From assembly GCA_029255685.2 (NCBI GenBank), contig CM055315.2:25053501-25117500 (forward strand): a stretch of DNA of 64,000 nucleotides. The letters run 5' to 3'. Origin of the DNA: Silene conica (Eukaryota > Streptophyta > Magnoliopsida > Caryophyllales > Caryophyllaceae). Of the stretch, positions 36,114 through 46,803 are shown piece by piece. Numbering within the stretch: the first letter of the stretch is position 1; each line of letters begins with the position of its first letter. Below the pieces are notes generated by a model, which was not told the DNA's origin, ran no database searches, and saw only the letters and a list, made by a program, of their open reading frames with translations. The position numbers and the translations under genes were made by a program.

Positions 36114-36374
36114 TTAAACGATATTACCTCGATCACACAATTGTGATATGCTAAGAAGATTGTGTTTTAATCCTTTGACAAGCAGCACTTTGTCCACGCA
36201 TAGTGATTTTGACTTACCAACCTTTCCGATACCAACAATTTCACCTTGTTTGTTATCGCCAAAAGTAATCACCATGCCTCCATTGTAGGCCTCTAGTGAG
36301 AGGAATTGGTCTTCTTCCCCCGTCATGTGACGAGAGCATCCGCTGTCTAAGTACCAATTGTTGCTGCCCCCCAC
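36114..36374 (-). pseudogene. SIRE-like aspartic protease
   Basis: About 86 residues with the active-site motif WYLDSGCSRHMTG, a central ITFGDNKQGEIVGIGKVG and the closing HNLLSISQLCD motif of Copia proteases. The frame is the same as the integrase but ends in a TAA at 36116-36114. The protease would cut the Gag-Pol polyprotein. Confidence 0.92.
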
Positions 36375-36390
36375 TAATGCCTACACAATA

Positions 36391-38410
36391 TCAAACAGTT
36401 AGTTTAGGAACCCAAACAAGTTTGGGTCCCTTCTTTACACTAGACGCCGAGTCCTTTTTGACCCATATTTCTTGTGCAACCTTGGTGTTTCTTTTTAGGT
36501 CAAGTTCTCTTTTAGGACAACCATTGAACTCATGACCGGTCATTCCACAGTAATAGCATATGATGTATTCAGGTAGTCTAGCATACTTACGTCGTCTGAA
36601 ATCTCTTTGGCTTGGGTCTTGGTTTCGGTTGCAACAGTGTGTACTGTTGCATCTGAAAGCAAGTCCAGAGTTTTTTTAAAGCTTTTTCATTTTCTTTGGA
36701 TTGCTTTAACAAGAATTCCAGGACATTCTGACTTCCTTCCCATTTGCGATAGAACTGCTTTGCATCAAGCAATTCTTTGGTCAAGGTCTCTATTGTCTTA
36801 AGTTGATCTAGATTCGTTTTTTCAAGTTTGTCAACCTTTCCTTTGACATGACTAGCATCATCACTTAATAAGATCGCAACTTCCTCTAGTTGTTTGTTAT
36901 CAAGTTTGCATGAAGTAAGTTCAACCAAGAGGGAGTCACGTTCCTTTGTGAGAGATGATACTTTTCTTTTTAGAGACTCGACCTCTTTACCTAGTTCAGA
37001 TTCAACATTACATGAGTCTGTTGCATGCGTTTTTTCAGCTTTATTCATAAGACACTGATTTTGTTTTCGAAGCATTTTGACTTCCTTTTCTAGTTTGGTT
37101 ATTGTACATGTTTGATCTATCTCTGTTAGACTCACTTTTAGATTGACATTTTCCTCAGCAATACTTTCAATTTCATCTTGCATAGCAATGAGTTTATTTC
37201 CTTAGACACGACACTTATCAATGAAATCATCTAAAAGGAGACAGATTTTGTCTTTAGAAAAGGGGCGGGCCTTTTTCTTTAGACATTTTACCTCGCTTTC
37301 AGAGTCGGAACTTGAATCAACCGAGTGAGCTATGAGACATATGACAGCTTCTTTCTTTGAGGTTTTTGAGGTTTCGGTTTTTTATTTTGAAGAGATACTC
37401 AACTTTGCATCCAATTCTGCCTCAAGGTACTCGTCCTCATCGGAATCGGATAAACCCCAAATTGCAGTCATAACTTTGTTTTTGTAATCTCTTTTAGCAA
37501 ATTTACGCTTTTCCTTGGACTTAATATCGTCCCACTTTGGGCATTCCTTTATTTGGTGACCCTTGTCACCACATTTGAAGCAACCAAAAGTGGAATTAGA
37601 TCTCCTCTTTGGAAAACGTTTTTTGCTAGCATTGTTATTGAACCTTTAAGACCCACGACCATTAATTATGCCGGCCATGTTCTTAGTGAACATGGCGAAC
37701 TCAACATCCTTATCCTCGTCATCACTTGAGAGAGCATTTAGAGCGAGTCCCTCTCCCTTTAAACTCTCTTGAGAGCGTTTTGTGAGTGAAAGCTCATGGG
37801 CCATGAGAGACCCCATTAGTTCATTTAGGGAGAGGGTGGCAAGGTCTTTGGCTTCCTCAATAGCCGTCACCTTCGGTTGCCACTTTTCAGTTAAGCTTCG
37901 AAGGATCTTTCGGACTAAATCTTCGGATTCAAAATTTCGACCTAGGATTTTTAGTTCATTAACAATGCAAGAGAAGCGAGATGAAAGACTATTGATTGAC
38001 TCGTCCTTTCCCATGTTGAACATCTCATATTGTTGCATGAGAAGGTCAACACGGTACTTCTTGACTTGAGACGTACCCTCATGAGCTAAGCTTAGGGTGT
38101 CCCAAATGTCTTTGGCCGAAGTGCAACCCGATATACGATTAATCTCTTGGTCGCTAATGCCATATTGAAGAATGGACATGGCTCTAGAGTTTTTCTCGAT
38201 CTTTTTATAATCGTTTTCATTATATTTTTCCTCATCTTTTGGTCTCGTGTTTCCATCCTTATCTGTCACCTCAATCTTAAGTGGGCCCTTTTTTATTATC
38301 ATCCAACATTCATAGTCCACACCTTTAACGTAGTGTTCCATGCGGTGTTTCCACCAAGCATAGTTTTCACCTTTAAAAATTGGGTACTTAGTGTGTTTAA
38401 ACTCGTCCAT
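36391..38410 (-). pseudogene. SIRE-like gag polyprotein, broken
   Basis: Starts MDEFKHTKYPIF at 38410. A UBN2-type capsid domain (residues about 1-230) is followed by a TAA at 37648-37646 where the truncated copy at 28010 has CAA. In the same frame come a CCHC knuckle (CFKCGDKGHQIKEC, about 37570), two further stops (near 37384 and 37203), and a coiled coil of about 170 residues (37183-36590). After a frameshift near 36600 a second CCHC knuckle (CYYCGMTGHEFNGC, about 36550) appears, ending at TGA 36393-36391. Two knuckles separated by a long coiled coil fit SIRE-type gags. Confidence 0.9.
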
Positions 38411-38459
38411 GATTACGGATCTTTCTCTTTGGTGGTTAAGCCTAAATCAAGAGCACAAG

Positions 38460-38471
38460 GCTCTGATACCA
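38460..38471 (-). promoter_or_regulatory. Primer binding site of the SIRE-like element
   Basis: TGGTATCAGAGC on the minus strand, tRNA-iMet type, two bases from the 5' LTR end at 38474. A second copy lies at 28832-28843 beside the other LTR. Confidence 0.9.
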
Positions 38472-38473
38472 AT

Positions 38474-39797
38474 TGAAGAATCAAGAACGAGTTTAGCACC
38501 TAAGAGGGGGAGAGGGTGAATTAGGTGACCTTTTAAAAATTCTGAAATAGCTTAAGTGTTTCACGATTTAAGGCAACAAGATTAGAGACTAAGCAACAGT
38601 ATGTGGAACTGTTGCACAGAACTGATCTATTACGAGTATAGCAAGAAACGAGCAACAAGTACGAGAAAGAGCAATAAACAAACGATATAAAAAAAATTGG
38701 TTCAGCTCCTACTCCGGAGCCTACGTCCAACCGTTATTTTATTGAAAGTTTAGAAGCTACTCCGCTTAACTAAAAGTATTACAACAAAACAACTCCCCAA
38801 CCTACTCCGGTTGCATTTGCTTAGAGCTATTCCGCTCGTAAGACTTGACTCAAACTTAAAGCTACTCGATCCGCTCTAAGAGTTTGTTGTTCTACCTTTG
38901 GTTTACACGATCAATGTCTCAAGGGTTCTCTTTAAAGAACATGGAGACTACTTTTAAGATCTAAACACAAGGTTCATCGAACAAACATTTATACTCATTA
39001 GAAGTGCGAACTAGTACAAGGAGATCATAGCTTTTCGAAAACAAATGAAGACTTCTTTAAAAACAAAAACTTTTGCAAAATAAACTTGAAGAGTAATTGC
39101 TTAAAAGGTTTTGCAAAGTTTACAATAAATGCTTAGAAAGTCTTGGCAATAAATGAACAAGAAGTGTGGCTTTTATAGAGCAAGAGGCGTGTGGGCTTTG
39201 TATCACAAATGCATTTTATATTCATTCTACTCTAATGACCAAAGGTTCAAGTAGTGAAAGGTCTTTTACAAACTGAAAAGCTCACATGTTTACAAGGCTT
39301 AAAATTTGGTTCTTTTGGTAAGAAGTGTAAGGTGAGGAACCTTCCTTTGAAAAGTCTTATAGCCAAAAAAGGAAAAAGTTTACTTTTTACTTTTCTAGCT
39401 CCTAGACCTCATGTGCTTGTGAGATTTGAGTTTCAATTTAATTTCATTTAGTTTGTAAACCACTTGAAATATGCAGATGAGATAAAAGATCAACTTCTTT
39501 TGATAAAAATAGTTTTCGAAAGATTATCTCCATGATCGTACTAGAAACCCCAGTTGCAACAGTCTGCTAGACTGTTGCAAGGATTTTGCACCTTCTAACA
39601 AATACGAATGTAAGTTATACTACCTTGTTTACAACATTTTCCTAGACTTGGTCTTCACTTGTCGTTGCTTGCTTCTTGACATATGATCTTGCGATCTTCA
39701 ATGAGCCTTATGTCACTTTGCTAATCTCTTGTACTAATCAAACAAACATTAGGTTAATCAAGGTAACTTGTCATCATCAACATATTGTGTTCTAACA
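38474..39797 (-). repeat. SIRE-like 5' LTR
   Basis: 1,324 bp, partner of 28846-30165. The same hairpin series lies at about 38707-38886; one loop is altered to TATTCC and one has GAT inserted. Dyads lie at 38593-38615 and 39554-39580. Confidence 0.92.
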
Positions 39798-40365
39798 ATA
39801 CCTCATTTCTGCACTCTTCACCAAACACCCGAAAATAATTGGGCCGCATATTCTATATACGAAGCAATATTATGGCATTTCATTAATTTATCGATAACTC
39901 CAAGAAGAAGTACCTCCAATTACAATAACACGTGCCCGCATTTTATGTAATATATATTTTTTTAAAATGCATTAAGTTTTATTTTTAAGATGTTATTATA
40001 TTTTTGGAATAGAATAAAAAATGTGAGAACAGAGGAAATATTTGTGAATTTCCTTTCATTTAATGACACAATTTTCAATAACTTTTTTATGAAAACAAAT
40101 TTTGTTGTATGAGAAAATTAATTTATTTATAAATATAAACAATTTAGAAGACAAAATATATGACAACGTGCTTTAAGTGTAAAGTTCAATACAAAACTCA
40201 AACATGTTATACAACAATCATCTCACGCGGTCATTACAATCATTTGCAAACATAAATTTCACAGGAACTTATTCGCTTCAATTCCTTCATGTATGTAGTG
40301 ATCCTGCGTAAAGAACGAGGACAAGTTTAGTTTTGTTTACGAGCATGAATGGGATGGAGGAGCAT
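39798..40365. repeat. Family C, locus copy 2, right piece
   Basis: Continues family C from ATACCTCATTTCTGC. It has an internal deletion near 39900 (joined at AACTCC) that removes about 250 bp present at 55990-56215 plus part of the unit, then matches 11085-11530. It ends at GAGCATGAATGG, where CACTA-like sequence begins. Confidence 0.75.
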
Positions 40366-40801
40366 GAATGGTATGGTATATGTAAAGCGGTTTTACATTA
40401 TATTAACACAATATAATATTTTAAAACGGATATGTGACCCGCGCCCGAATAATGACCCATTTCACAAGTACGGTTTTCAGAACGGTACGGTATATGTCCA
40501 AATTTAAAATTGCGCTAAAAATACATTATCACATTTCACAAGTACGGTTTTGCGCCAAACACCAAAATTAAATAAAAGTAATTAATTTATAAAGATTTCG
40601 TATCTTCGACGGCAACATTAGGGTAGAAATGTTGCATTATATAGTATTAAGTGCAAGACTTATGGAAGAATGTTGCAAAAAAATGGGTATATGCAACGTT
40701 TTTAAACAAAGTGTTACATAAATTCTCAATCAATTCTAAATTGCAACATAAAACATAACTATTGCACATAAAATGTTGCAATAGGCTCAATTTGTAGTAG
40801 T
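40366..40801 (+). mobile_element. CACTA-like end, truncated
   Basis: Ends CAATTTGTAGTAGTG at 40801, matching a CACTA terminus, directly inside LTR-B sequence at TATAATAGG. Its last 200 bp carry repeated TGTTGCA and TGCAAC motifs in both orientations, as subterminal repeats do. A direct repeat CATTTCACAAGTACGG occurs at about 40459 and 40533. The other terminus was not found, so it is partial. No coding region. Confidence 0.6.
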
Positions 40802-41934
40802 GTATAATAGGTAAGTCAATGATGAACAACGGATCATCGCTCGCTAGCCTCCATGTAACCCATTCGCCACCTGTCATGTACCTAAATACATGAAAACATG
40901 TACGCCACAATCAGTGGGGAGTGACTAGAGTTCTCCTAGCCACCTTTTGTAACGACACGTAACACATAAACATCCAACATACTCCAGCATTTATAACATG
41001 TGAAACACATATATATGAGTATCTCAATCTCATATCATCATGCAATATCATGCAAAGGCTCTCAACCACCTTCGGAAACTATTTGGAAGGAGAGCCGGTT
41101 TCCCTTCCGGTTTTCCGCCCGGGGGGTTTTTCAGTCCAAACCATTTACGAAACTAGACTAAGAGTCATCCAATGCCTTGGATGAACAGTTCTAATAAAAT
41201 TACCCCAACTCAGGCAAGCAGATGCAATCAACAGTATCTAGAACCTACCGCAACTCAAGCAAGCACTAGACACAATTCAGTAGTGTCCAAGTCACACCCC
41301 AACTCAGGTAAACTTGGTACACAAGTCAGCAAGCATACACCCGTAGCCGCAACTCAGGCACAGATGGATAAAAATCAGCTAATAATGGTTCTTAAAGCAA
41401 CTCAGTCAGAACCATTTCCCTTCGTAATGAAATCGGGATCCCAACTCAGACCCAACCCACTACGGTCAAACAAACTGACGATAAGGCAAAGGTCGCAACT
41501 CAGACATTTCCGTACCGCATCATCCATACACGAGACGGTCCTTATGTCGCAACTCAGACTAGGCCGCCACGCCACAAACACTCACATGTCAAACTAGAGG
41601 ATCGCAACTCAGACCATAGCTTGACACGCATCAAACATTAGTACATATCGTACTCTAGCGGTCCCAACTCAGACATATTCCGATATGTACTACAACTAAG
41701 TCCTTAGTCCTAGTCTTTCTAGACCTCTAACAACACTTAATTGACCCCGAAAATTAAGTTGAGGGAGAGCTGGTTTCCCTTTCGGTTACCCGACCGGGGG
41801 GTCTCTATCCTCTCTCCAATCCCGAACCCAATAGAGTGCCACCCGAACCTCGGGGACCTCAAACACGAATGAGCATATAAGGGATGACCAAGTTCAACAA
41901 CAACCATGAACAACGTAAAACTTCCTTCTACAAG
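40802..41934 (-). repeat. LTR-B fragment, 3' half (minus strand)
   Basis: Matches 25147-26315 of the solo LTR with a few percent difference. It is cut on the left by the CACTA-like end and on the right at CTTCTACAAG by the 3-kb LTR. It carries most of the hairpin series (41200-41700). The rest of an LTR-B reappears only at 54395, so this copy may have been split by the Gypsy insertion with loss of about 260 bp. Confidence 0.85.
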
Positions 41935-42650
41935 TGTAAAACCCCTCGCGAAAGCGGACATATAAACACATAAAAGTACCAAAATTGCAGCGGAATTAAA
42001 ACTTTTAAAGATAAAACATGCGAGAAGTCTTAGACTGAAACGTAAACTGAAACTGAAACCAAATAGATAAGTAACAGTACTAAGTATCAAACTGAAACAT
42101 AAATAAATACATCAGCCGGGGATGGCACATCCCTACCGGCACCAAAACAAAAACAACAAAAGTCTAAGAGTCTAGCTAAGCGTAAACGGGTAAGTCAACT
42201 GATGAACGGATCATCACTCGCTAGCTCTCCTGTAACCCTGATCTCCAACCCTGCATGTACCTACATACATGAAAACATGTACGCCACAATCAGTGGGGAG
42301 TGACTAGAGTTCTCCTAGCCACCTTTTGTGACAACACGTAACATATAAAACAATACAGAATACTCCAACATATATCAACATGTGAAGCATAAACAACTCA
42401 TCATCTGATCTCTTACTATCATGCGATTACCATGCACGACTCTCAACTAACTTCATAAACAGATAAGAAGGAGAGCCGGTTTCCCTACTGGTTACCCAGT
42501 CGGGGGGTCTTTCAATCTAATCATTTATGAAACCGAACTAAGAGTCATCCAATGCCTTGGATGATTTAACCACAACTCAAATAACAACGATAACATACTA
42601 GGCATATCTGACACAGTACCATCATCAAGGCAAGCAGATACAAAACAGCA

Positions 42651-43302
42651 AGTACAAAGGTTCAGAGGCGACATCTTAACGCATAACCTAGGTACTAAAT
42701 AAATCAGCAAGTATAAAGGTTCAGAGGCGACACCTTAACGCATAACCCTAATACCAAGTTCACATCATCAAGCAAGGACTCAGAGGCGAAAACTCAACGC
42801 ATGGACCGGCTATCACTGAACATTAGACTCAGAGGCGAAAACTCAACGCATGGACTAACATTCAATTCACTAACACAAGTAAGGAACTCAGAGGCGAAAA
42901 CTCAACGCATGGACCCCTACTACATCACAAGATACTAGACTCAGAGGCGAAAACTCAACGCATGTTCTAGCACCAAACACCTGCACTCCGGGTAAGGTAT
43001 GACAACCTGACCGCCCCGTCGTGCAGTTGCTCTACTCGTCAGACTCAGAGGCCACCTTAAGGCATGTCCTGACGCGATCACACATACATGTCTGGACTCA
43101 GAGGCGAAAACTCAACGCATGTCCCAGACACGACAAACAAACATGTATAGAACTCAGAGGCGAAAACTCAACGCATGGCTCCATACACGACAAACAAACA
43201 CATATAGGGCTCAGAGGCGAAAACTCAACGCATACCCCTATACATGACAAACAACCTACGTATTAAGTTCAGAGGCGACATCTTAACGCATAACTTAATA
43301 CG
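42651..43302. repeat. Variable-stem hairpin series in the 3-kb LTR
   Basis: Eleven units with core TCAGAGGCG...AACGCAT spaced 50-60 bp apart. The sequences beside each core are self-complementary but differ between units: CGTCAG/CTGACG (43037-43042, 43069-43074), TGTCTGG/CCAGACA (43089-43095, 43124-43130), TATAGGG/CCCTATA (43203-43209, 43236-43242) and CGTATTAAGTT/AACTTAATACG (43259-43269, 43292-43302). Others are imperfect, and one (near 42779) is weak. Repeated exactly 6,462 bp to the right in LTR 2. Confidence 0.85.
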
Positions 43303-43597
43303 CAACAAAACAATATCATTCAAGTCTATGAACTACTCTATAGTTCTACCTTTAACTTCTAATCAACACTTAATTGACCTCGAGAACTAGGATGAGGGAG
43401 AGCCGGTTTCCCTTTCGGTTGCCCGACCGGGGGGTCTCTATCCTCACTATATTCCCGAACCCAATATAATGTTGCCCATCCTCCGGGGACCTCAAATACA
43501 TGTCAAAGGTACACAAAACAAGTTTCAAGTAAAACTGATAAACCGTTTGAAAGTTACGATCAAATTACGAAAAACTCAAAATAGCTTACAGGGGTCC

Positions 43598-43988
43598 CCA
43601 GCCGGTCGGCAGGCAGCCGGTCGGCCGGCTGGTGACTACCTCAGCCTCTTCTTTCTTTTCTGAAACAATACACGAACTCCCAGCCGGTCGGCAGGCAGCC
43701 GGTCGGCCGGCTGGGAACTCAGCCTCCTTAAAAACTTGAAAATACGCAACGACAAAAACGCACTCCCAGCCGGCTGGCAGGCGGCCGGTTTGCCGGCTGG
43801 GACTACCCTTAAGTTTTCCAAACTACAAAAATACAACACAACGCACTCCCAGCCGGCTGGCAGGCGGCCGGTCTGCCGGCTGGGAGACTTATTTCCTATG
43901 GTCTCAAGTCTCGCGTAAAACACAAAAATCCCAAGAAACGCTCTCAGCCAGTCGACCGGCGGCCGGTCGGTCGACCGGCTCAGAGAGC
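43598..43988. repeat. Five GC-rich palindromes in the 3-kb LTR
   Basis: Five hairpin-forming segments (43598-43632, 43678-43714, 43764-43801, 43848-43886, 43940-43988) spaced about 80-95 bp. Most are framed by CCAGCCGG and CCGGCTGG; the fifth uses GTCGACCG and CGGTCGAC. They are extremely CpG-rich within AT-rich DNA. Two of the three LTR-LTR differences fall in them. Confidence 0.85.
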
Positions 43989-44951
43989 CTGTCGCTGAAA
44001 ATCGCAATTTCCCAACTTCACAAAACTTCATAAATCGACATGTAAACTTCAGAAATTACTACAAGCATGATTTGCCCAACATCATACACATCTAATATCA
44101 CTATCTTATCAGCATACAATCCCCATAACAATCCTCAAGTGGAAATAACAAGTATCCGTCGCAATTTAGGAAAAACTGAAAATGCAATAAGGAACACATA
44201 ACCACATCTTGGATCATAATTTCTTCACATATTATACATCCTAATCATGATACTAAGTCCAATAATCAAAGAACTTGAATAAAATCAGAAGAACAAACAT
44301 CAAAATCACCAAGCATGCTAATATACACAATAAAGGCCGAGTTTCTCATTATCGTCACCTTCAAGCTTATTCCGGCGATTGATCCTCCTCAACCACGTAA
44401 GAGTCCACGTCGGGATCGTCGAGACCAACTCCTACAACAAAGAAAACGATTTAAAAACACTAAAAACGAGTTGAAGGCAAAACAGCCTATTTTTCGAAGT
44501 CGATAAAATGAAAAACGAAAGTGATGGATGTCTTGGAAATCGAACGAGGATTCCGAAAATGTACTTACTTTTGCGATTCGATGAACGGATGATGAAGATC
44601 TTTGCAAAAGAAGGAAGGGTTTTATGGAGGTTTTTGAGAAATGTTAAGTTTGCAGGAAGAAAGAAATGTTGAAGGCAATTATGTCGACACAAGGGTTTAT
44701 AAAAGAACAAGTGAGTCGTCCTTTCCGAATAGATGAAACGGGTTCAAATATTGAAACGGATATGGAAATGAATACTTGAGTCGGATGTTTAACTATGCCA
44801 AGTTGTATTCGTCTTGAGAACTGGAGGTTCTTAAGACGGATCTTATTTATTAAATTAGAGTCTTTCAAAATAAATTGCCAAATTATTATTTTATTACTTA
44901 AAATAATTTAAAACGCTTAAATTAGATTTTACGAAAATACGGGATGTTACA

Positions 44952-46803
44952 ATCACCCAATCTTCAAAAAGTTTCGTCCTCGAAACTCGAAGGTGGAAGT
45001 AACAACACAAATAACTCTAACTTCCAAAATATATCAAGCGGGTTATGATAACCCAAAACTTTATCTTGCAAAAAGGTTTCAAGCAATAAAAGGTTTCAAG
45101 GCACAAGTCTTGTCAATGGATGTCGGGATTCTCGTTACGTATTCAAGAGTCCATTGTTCCAGATCTAAGACAAGTCCCATAATTAAATCAGCCAAAATTC
45201 GAAATTTGGGTCGATTCGGTGTCGATGGGCACAGTACGGGTTATCAGACGTCTCCAATAACTCGTTCTAGTGGCAATCAACGCTGAAGTCTGCCAAATTG
45301 TAAAATATCCAGTTCTTCAAAATCAAGTTTTCTTCCAAATTAACTTTTATTTCTCAAATTTTTGAAGAGTACAATAGTAACCATGACTAAAAGTTGCTTC
45401 TAACGGAAGGGAAAGCAGTTTCAGCTTTTTAAAACAATTAAGCTTTTTCCCAAAAACAATGGACTTAAAGTCAACAATTGGGAAACAAGTTCCAAAACAG
45501 ACGCTCGAGAGCGCGGAAACGGTCGCAGAGCTTATTTTTGATAAGAAGGATTAGGGGTTCCAAGCCTCGCGGCTGTAAGGACACAAAAAGGAGGGTCGAA
45601 GGGACGGAACAATCAAGTCGAAGGTTAAAGAAGACGGTAACCTTTGCCAAACATGGGTGCACTAACCGCTAAATTCACAATCGAAACACCCTTCCAACGA
45701 TCCCTAGTATAACCCAAAAGGCGATTCCCGTAACCTTAATGCTCACAATGGTTCGCGGTTCCTATTACCCCCATCTCATCCACAAAACAGGGCATTCCAC
45801 AACAAGAAGGTTTTCCAAAACTCTGAATCGAAACTTTATTACCACAACAATGAATCCTCAAAACTCAAGATCTAGCATTAACTATCCTCTAATCTTAAAT
45901 TCTGACCGTTCGATCCTAGCAACCTATTTCGCAAGGTTCAATATCTTAAATTCCCAAATTATAATCACAATGAGCATTCAACATAAGATCTCATTAAGGT
46001 AACAACTTCCAAGTCAGGCACGTCTATGACGGGTCTTCATGACTAGTTCCTCAAAACGATTCGAATCTCAAGGTTCCTCGAAGTCTAAAGCAACATTATC
46101 CTTTAAATGATTTATTCCTCAAATATTGAGATAGCTCGTCTCAGATAGTTCCCAAATGACGATTCAACCAAACTCTCAGGCTACTCAACTCATGGGATGC
46201 ATCTGCTAGACTTGTATCACAGTCCACAATAACCATACTCATATTAACGCGTTTCTGGACTTACATCTCTCCACAAATCATTCATTCTCAAACTGATGAT
46301 GTATCCTAAATTTTCCTTTAAGTCTTTCATTAGATAAGTGCTAAGATTCATTAAGTACCTTAAGGTCAACCGCTCAGTCACTTCCTCAAGTTCTCGTATA
46401 TGTTCCAATGTTCTCATACCATTACTAACAACTCTCGTTCCTCAACTTCGAATAGCATTAGCTTGTCTCATTCAATTCAGACAACGTCCGTACCGTAAGT
46501 ATATTCCTCAAAATCAATCTTTACTCTAAGTTCCTCGAGATCCTCAAATGGATATTCCAAACTCACAATTATCCATGATTCAGCAAGATTCTCACACCTA
46601 AGTCCAATCTAAAGCCACGTAAGACACTCTACTTAGCACAATTATCTCATCATTCACTTACTCTTCAAATTAGTAACATAACAACACTAGGGTTACCCAA
46701 AACATACTCAATAAGCTCTTTAGGTTTCTCCCCAAATAACGACACTCTCCATATCACGGTTTACAGCTAATTGCAAGAGGTTTCCAAGTTCATCTATGGT
46801 AGG
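44952..46803. other. Internal non-coding region of the gag-only Gypsy element
   Basis: About 1.85 kb between LTR 1 and the gag stop where pol should be. I find no protease, RT or integrase in any frame; only short chance frames. The edge next to LTR 1 keeps the GAGGACGAAAC motif that usually follows pol in chromovirus-type elements, so pol was probably lost or replaced. The same region is at 51414-53265. Confidence 0.75.

Larger units (their letters stand above)
28846..39797 (-). mobile_element. SIRE-like Copia element, LTR to LTR
   Basis: A minus-strand element of 10,952 bp: 5' LTR 38474-39797, PBS, gag, protease, integrase, reverse transcriptase, RNase H, a long env-like 3' ORF, polypurine tract and 3' LTR 28846-30165. 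The order PR-INT-RT-RH is Copia; a large extra ORF before the 3' LTR and a gag with a coiled coil are typical of the SIRE (Maximus) group. Right of 39797 family C resumes at ATACCTC. The left side carries another partial unit instead of a TSD, so the insertion once had a tandem LTR-internal-LTR-internal form. Several nonsense codons and two or three frameshifts disable it. Confidence 0.93.
41935..44951 (-). repeat. Gag-only Gypsy element, LTR 1
   Basis: 3,017 bp; on the minus strand TGTAACATCCCGTATTTTCG...GGGGTTTTACA. It differs from LTR 2 (48397-51413) at only three positions I could find (41959, 43790, 43950). It includes the hairpin series 42651-43302, five large GC-rich palindromes at 43598-43988 and the shared GAGAGCCGGTTTCCCT blocks. 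The ends and the inner edge motif (CGAGGACGAAAC) resemble chromovirus (Tekay/Del) elements. Confidence 0.93.

Noticed and set aside
42651..43302. Regularly spaced repeats of about 25 bp with about 30-bp spacers, CRISPR-like
   Set aside because: They lie inside a plant retrotransposon LTR, occur again 6,462 bp away, and the 'spacers' are mutually complementary stem arms. No cas-like genes.
43636..44031. 131-codon minus-strand frame through the GC-rich palindromes
   Set aside because: Coding appearance comes from the repeated palindromes; the frame lies within an LTR.
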